Made by a program: the position numbers and the translations under genes | The notes under the pieces: generated by a model | What the model saw: only the letters and a program-made list of their open reading frames with translations | Database searches by the model: none | What the model was told of the DNA's origin: nothing | Shown: one piece after another, positions 4,819 to 7,720 of the stretch | Numbering within the stretch: the first letter of the stretch is position 1 | Layout: each line of letters opens with the position of its first letter | Origin: Pseudomonadota bacterium | Lineage (GTDB): Bacteria; Pseudomonadota; Alphaproteobacteria; Rhodospirillales; UBA2165 | DNA: 7,720 bases | Reading direction: 5' to 3' | NCBI GenBank assembly: GCA_027592155.1 | Contig: JAQCKY010000091.1 | Span: 1-7,720, forward strand

Positions 4819-7239
4819 TCAATGCGTTACGAGGCCACCATGATCATCTTCTTCATCCGAAGAAGCCCCTCGAACCTTGCTGCTTGTCTCATCCTCTTCT
4901 TCCCATTCGATGGGGACAATAGGGGCCGCTAAAGCGTGTTCAAGCACCTCTTCGACGCTGCTTACGGGGATTAATTCCATGTTCTTTTTCACATTTTCGG
5001 GAATCTCCGCGAGATCCTTCTCATTGTCCTTCGGAATGATGACCGTTTTGATCCCTCCGCGGAGCGCCGCAAGGAGCTTTTCCTTGAGCCCGCCGATGGG
5101 AAGAACCCGTCCACGAAGCGTGATCTCTCCGGTCATCGCAACATCTTTACGAACCGGAATGCCGGTTAGGACCGAGACGATCGACGTCATCATCCCCAGC
5201 CCCGCGGAGGGGCCGTCTTTCGGTGTCGCCCCTTCAGGGACATGAACATGAATATCTTTCCGCTCAAACCGCGATGCGATGATGCCGAAATCAGCCGAGC
5301 GGGCATGGACGAACGACCGGGCTGCTTGTATCGATTCCTGCATCACGTCACCGAGTTTACCGGTGATCATCATCTTGCCCTTACCGGGCAACATGACGGC
5401 CTCGATGGACAGCAGTTCACCGCCGACCTCGGTCCAAGCCAACCCAGTCGTAACACCGACCATGTCCTCGGCTTCAACCTCGCCATAACGGTATTTGCGA
5501 ACGCCGGCGAACTTTTCAAGATTACGTTGAGTAACCGTAACCTTTTTAAGCCCCTTCATCATGATTTCTTTGGTCGCTTTCCGAGCAAGATTCGCCAGTT
5601 CGCGCTCGAGACTACGAACACCCGCCTCGCGCGTATAATAGCGAATCACGTCCCGAAGCGCCGATTCGGAGATTGACCACTCGTCGGTTTTCAACCCATG
5701 GGCTTCATATTGTTTTTCGATGAGATGGCGTTTGGCAATCTCAACCTTTTCGTCCTCGGTATAACCGGGGATACGGATCACTTCCATTCGATCAAGCAAC
5801 GGCTGGGGAATACGCAGCGTATTCGCCGTGGTCACGAACATCACATCAGACAGATCGTAGTCGACCTCGAGATAATGATCCTGGAAAGTACCGTTCTGCT
5901 CGGGATCGAGAACCTCCAGAAGTGCGGAGGACGGATCGCCGCGCCAGTCTTGGCCAAGTTTATCGATTTCGTCGAGCAGGAAGAGCGGATTAGACGTTTT
6001 CGCCTTCTTCATACCCTGGATAATCTTACCAGGCATGGAGCCGATATAGGTACGTCGATGTCCCCGCACCTCGGCTTCATCGCGAACACCGCCGAGAGAC
6101 ATCCGCACAAAGTTACGGCCGGTCGCTCGCCCAATCGATTTTCCCAAAGAGGTTTTGCCGACACCGGGAGGCCCAACAAGGCATAGGATCGGTCCCTTTA
6201 CCTTATTAACCCGGGCTTGAACCGCGAGATATTCGAGAATTCGTTCCTTGACCTTTTCAAGGCCGTAATGGTCCGCTTCAAGAATGGCTTGGGCTTCCGC
6301 AATATCCTTCTTAACGCGGGAGCGTTTCTTCCACGGAATACTGAGGACCCAATCAAGATAGTTCCGGACCACCGTCGCTTCGGCGGACATCGGACTCATC
6401 GAGCGAAGTTTTTTCAGCTCCGCCAAGGATTTTTCCTTGGCTTCCTTGGTCAGCTTGGTTTTGTTGATCTTCTCCTCGAGTTCGGCGGCTTCATCCTTGC
6501 CTTCCTCGGTTTCACCAAGCTCCTTCTGGATCGCCTTCATCTGTTCGTTGAGATAGTACTCTCGCTGGGTCTTTTCCATCTGCCGTTTAACCCGGCTGCG
6601 GATCTTTTTCTCGACCTGAAGAACGCCGATTTCGGCCTCCATGAAGGCGATAACGCGCTCCATGCGCTTACTGATTTCTTCGATCTCAAGAAGTTCTTGT
6701 TTCTCGGAGACCTTCAACGCCAGATGGGACGCGACGGTATCGGCAAGTTTGCCGTAATCCTCGATCTGGTTAACGGAAACCAGCGCTTCCGGCGGAATCT
6801 TTTTGTTGAGCTTGATGTAATGCTCAAATTGGCTCACCACCGAACGGGACATGGCTTCCAGTTCTTCTTCGTCTTCCTCCGGCTCGGGAATATCGACGGC
6901 AATTGCTTCGAAAAAATTCTCATTTTCCGTGAACTGCGAAATTTCAGCGCGATGCCCGCCTTCGACCAGCACTTTGACGGTGCCATCTGGCAGCTTCAGC
7001 AACTGTAAGACGGTCGATACGGTACCGACCGTATAAATATCCTTGGCGTCGGGATCATCATCCGCCGCATTCTTCTGCGCGACCAAAAGAATTTGCTTGT
7101 CGTCCTGCATGACATCTTCAAGCGCGCGCACAGATTTCTCGCGTCCGACAAACAGCGGCACGATCATATGTGGAAATACGACGATGTCTCGAAGCGGCAG
7201 GACCGGATACAATTCGCCAGCGGAAGTCACCAAATCCAT
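4819..7239 (-). CDS. lon: ATP-dependent protease Lon
   Basis: Lon is a cytoplasmic homohexameric AAA+ serine protease that degrades misfolded and regulatory proteins. The 806-residue product has the N-terminal substrate-recognition domain (about 10-205, starting with YPVLPLRDIVVFP) and a charged coiled-coil linker (about 205-280). The AAA+ module has Walker A GPPGVGKT at 356-363 and Walker B LFLLDEID at 419-426, with R484 and R542 at expected arginine positions. The peptidase domain holds the catalytic dyad: S678 in PKDGPSAG and K721 in GGLKEKLL. The tail after about 778 is acidic and looks disordered. The annotated ATG has AGGAG only 1 nt upstream, which is too close. An in-frame TTG (codon 3, 7-nt spacing) or GTG (codon 4) fits better, so the true start may be two or three codons in. 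Neighbours clpX and hupB are as usual. Confidence 0.98.
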   Translation of the reverse strand: MDLVTSAGELYPVLPLRDIVVFPHMIVPLFVGREKSVRALEDVMQDDKQILLVAQKNAADDDPDAKDIYTVGTVSTVLQLLKLPDGTVKVLVEGGHRAEISQFTENENFFEAIAVDIPEPEEDEEELEAMSRSVVSQFEHYIKLNKKIPPEALVSVNQIEDYGKLADTVASHLALKVSEKQELLEIEEISKRMERVIAFMEAEIGVLQVEKKIRSRVKRQMEKTQREYYLNEQMKAIQKELGETEEGKDEAAELEEKINKTKLTKEAKEKSLAELKKLRSMSPMSAEATVVRNYLDWVLSIPWKKRSRVKKDIAEAQAILEADHYGLEKVKERILEYLAVQARVNKVKGPILCLVGPPGVGKTSLGKSIGRATGRNFVRMSLGGVRDEAEVRGHRRTYIGSMPGKIIQGMKKAKTSNPLFLLDEIDKLGQDWRGDPSSALLEVLDPEQNGTFQDHYLEVDYDLSDVMFVTTANTLRIPQPLLDRMEVIRIPGYTEDEKVEIAKRHLIEKQYEAHGLKTDEWSISESALRDVIRYYTREAGVRSLERELANLARKATKEIMMKGLKKVTVTQRNLEKFAGVRKYRYGEVEAEDMVGVTTGLAWTEVGGELLSIEAVMLPGKGKMMITGKLGDVMQESIQAARSFVHARSADFGIIASRFERKDIHVHVPEGATPKDGPSAGLGMMTSIVSVLTGIPVRKDVAMTGEITLRGRVLPIGGLKEKLLAALRGGIKTVIIPKDNEKDLAEIPENVKKNMELIPVSSVEEVLEHALAAPIVPIEWEEEDETSSKVRGASSDEEDDHGGLVTH

Positions 7240-7280
7240 TCTCCTACATGTGCCGGCGCAGTATGGTCGAGAACGGGTAT

Positions 7281-7309
7281 ATTCTGCCTGCGGCGGCGGC
7301 TTATTTCAA
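7281..7309 (-). promoter_or_regulatory. Candidate lon promoter
   Basis: On the minus strand, TTGAAA (7309-7304, five of six consensus bases), a 17-bp spacer and CAGAAT (7286-7281, four of six) lie about 42 bp before the lon start. The -35 overlaps an arm of the inverted repeat at 7300-7328. Lon is often heat-inducible in this class, but I see no convincing heat-shock sigma-factor site of the CTTG type at proper spacing. Confidence 0.45.
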
Positions 7310-7328
7310 TTTCCCCTCGTGAAATAAG
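7300..7328. repeat. 9-bp inverted repeat over the lon -35 region, possible operator
   Basis: CTTATTTCA (7300-7308) and TGAAATAAG (7320-7328) are perfect inverted copies separated by 11 bp, so their centres are about two helical turns (20 bp) apart. The left arm overlaps the candidate lon -35. A further AAATAAGT lies at 7337-7344 in the neighbouring terminator. The layout would suit a dimeric repressor, but no known operator is recognised. Confidence 0.55.
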
Positions 7329-7338
7329 TTGGCCCAAA

Positions 7339-7371
7339 ATAAGTGAAGTTCAACGGTTGACATTCACTTAT
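7339..7371 (-). terminator. clpX transcription terminator
   Basis: The minus-strand RNA forms AUAAGUGAA paired with UUCACUUAU (9 bp), a 2x2 internal mismatch, then an inner UCAA/UUGA stem with a short loop. It is followed at once by UUUUGGG, so there is a short U-run. It begins 9 nt after the clpX stop. The stem is AU-rich, so termination may be partial. Confidence 0.65.
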
Positions 7372-7380
7372 GTTCGACAG

Positions 7381-7720
7381 CTACGCACTGTTATCGAGAT
7401 CGTCTCGTCGATCGGCGTAGATGTAAAGAGGGCTGGCATTTCCAAGTACAATTTCTTGGTTAATCACCACTTCTTCCACACCGTCCAAGCCGGGAAGCTC
7501 GAACATCGTGTCGAGGAGAATGTTCTCCATTATCGAACGCAAACCGCGTGCGCCTGTTTTTCGGGCAACCGCCTTGTCCGCAATTGATTCGAGGGCACTG
7601 TCCGAGAACGTCAGACGAGTATCCTCCATCTCAAACAGGCGCTGATACTGCTTGACCAGCGCATTCTTCGGCTCGGTCAAGATTGTAATCAGTGCTTCCT
7701 GATCCAATTCGTCCAAAGTT
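7381..7720 (-). CDS. clpX: ATP-dependent Clp protease ATP-binding subunit ClpX, C-terminal part, cut by window edge
   Basis: ClpX is the AAA+ unfoldase that feeds substrates to the ClpP peptidase. The last 112 residues are visible, starting with TLDELDQEALITILTEPKNALVKQYQ. This is the ClpX small AAA+ domain, including the sensor-2 motif GARGLRSI at about residues 56-63 of the visible part, which contacts ATP, and the family stretch ENILLDTMFELP after it. The frame is open to the window edge; the TTG at 7716 is a leucine codon inside the gene, not a start. The Walker motifs and the N-terminal zinc-binding domain lie outside the window. It is followed by its own hairpin terminator and then by lon, the usual clpX-lon-hupB order. 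Confidence 0.97.
   Translation of the reverse strand, partial: TLDELDQEALITILTEPKNALVKQYQRLFEMEDTRLTFSDSALESIADKAVARKTGARGLRSIMENILLDTMFELPGLDGVEEVVINQEIVLGNASPLYIYADRRDDLDNSA

Noticed and set aside
6217..7008. Long plus-strand reading frame of 263 codons opposite lon
   Set aside because: It lies wholly antisense to the well-conserved lon coding sequence, has Phe/Leu-rich low-complexity content typical of reversed Lys/Glu-rich coiled-coil codons, and shows no domain.

Overview
This window is a slice of an alphaproteobacterial chromosome, most likely from a Rhodospirillales-like lineage. That placement is inferred from the gene order clpX-lon-hupB-tRNAs-nuoABCDEF and from the mitochondrial-like complex I subunits; no database search was run. 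Base composition looks moderate and even. I see no insertion sequence, prophage, CRISPR array or defence genes. Every real gene lies on the minus strand, so the window reads biologically from right to left.

Right part (7720 to about 4300): the C-terminal end of clpX, then a hairpin terminator and a 141-bp spacer rich in CTTATTT/AAATAAG inverted repeats. Next come the complete ATP-dependent protease gene lon, a 243-bp spacer with a hairpin, phased CGCAG/A-tract boxes and a candidate promoter, and then hupB, which encodes the nucleoid protein HU and has a GTG start. This is the familiar proteostasis-nucleoid block of proteobacteria. The hupB ribosome-binding site lies in the loop of a possible RNA hairpin, and the start codon is paired in its stem.

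Middle part (about 4300 to 3845, no protein gene): a hupB terminator, an intact tRNA-Val(UAC), a well-formed promoter with a perfect TTGACA box and GC-rich discriminator, and the tRNA-Asp(GUC) gene it should drive. That tRNA gene is broken. A 20-nt internal deletion removes the 3' half of the anticodon arm, the variable loop and the 5' half of the T arm, while the acceptor stem, D arm and encoded CCA are kept.

Left part (3802 to 1): the start of the complex I operon, nuoA-B-C-D-E-F, with nuoF running off the edge. The genes are tightly packed (10-nt overlap A/B, 31-nt gap B/C, TAATG at C/D, ATGA at D/E, TGATG at E/F), which suggests translational coupling. Together they encode the membrane subunit A, the N2-cluster and quinone-site subunits B, C and D, and the NADH-input subunits E and F. 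No clear promoter or terminator separates the tRNA-Asp locus from nuoA, so the tRNA promoter may also feed the nuo operon.

I found no new multi-gene system. The items most worth a second look are the broken tRNA-Asp behind an intact promoter, the hupB start-codon hairpin with its overlapping mini-ORF, and the repeat cluster over the candidate lon promoter.
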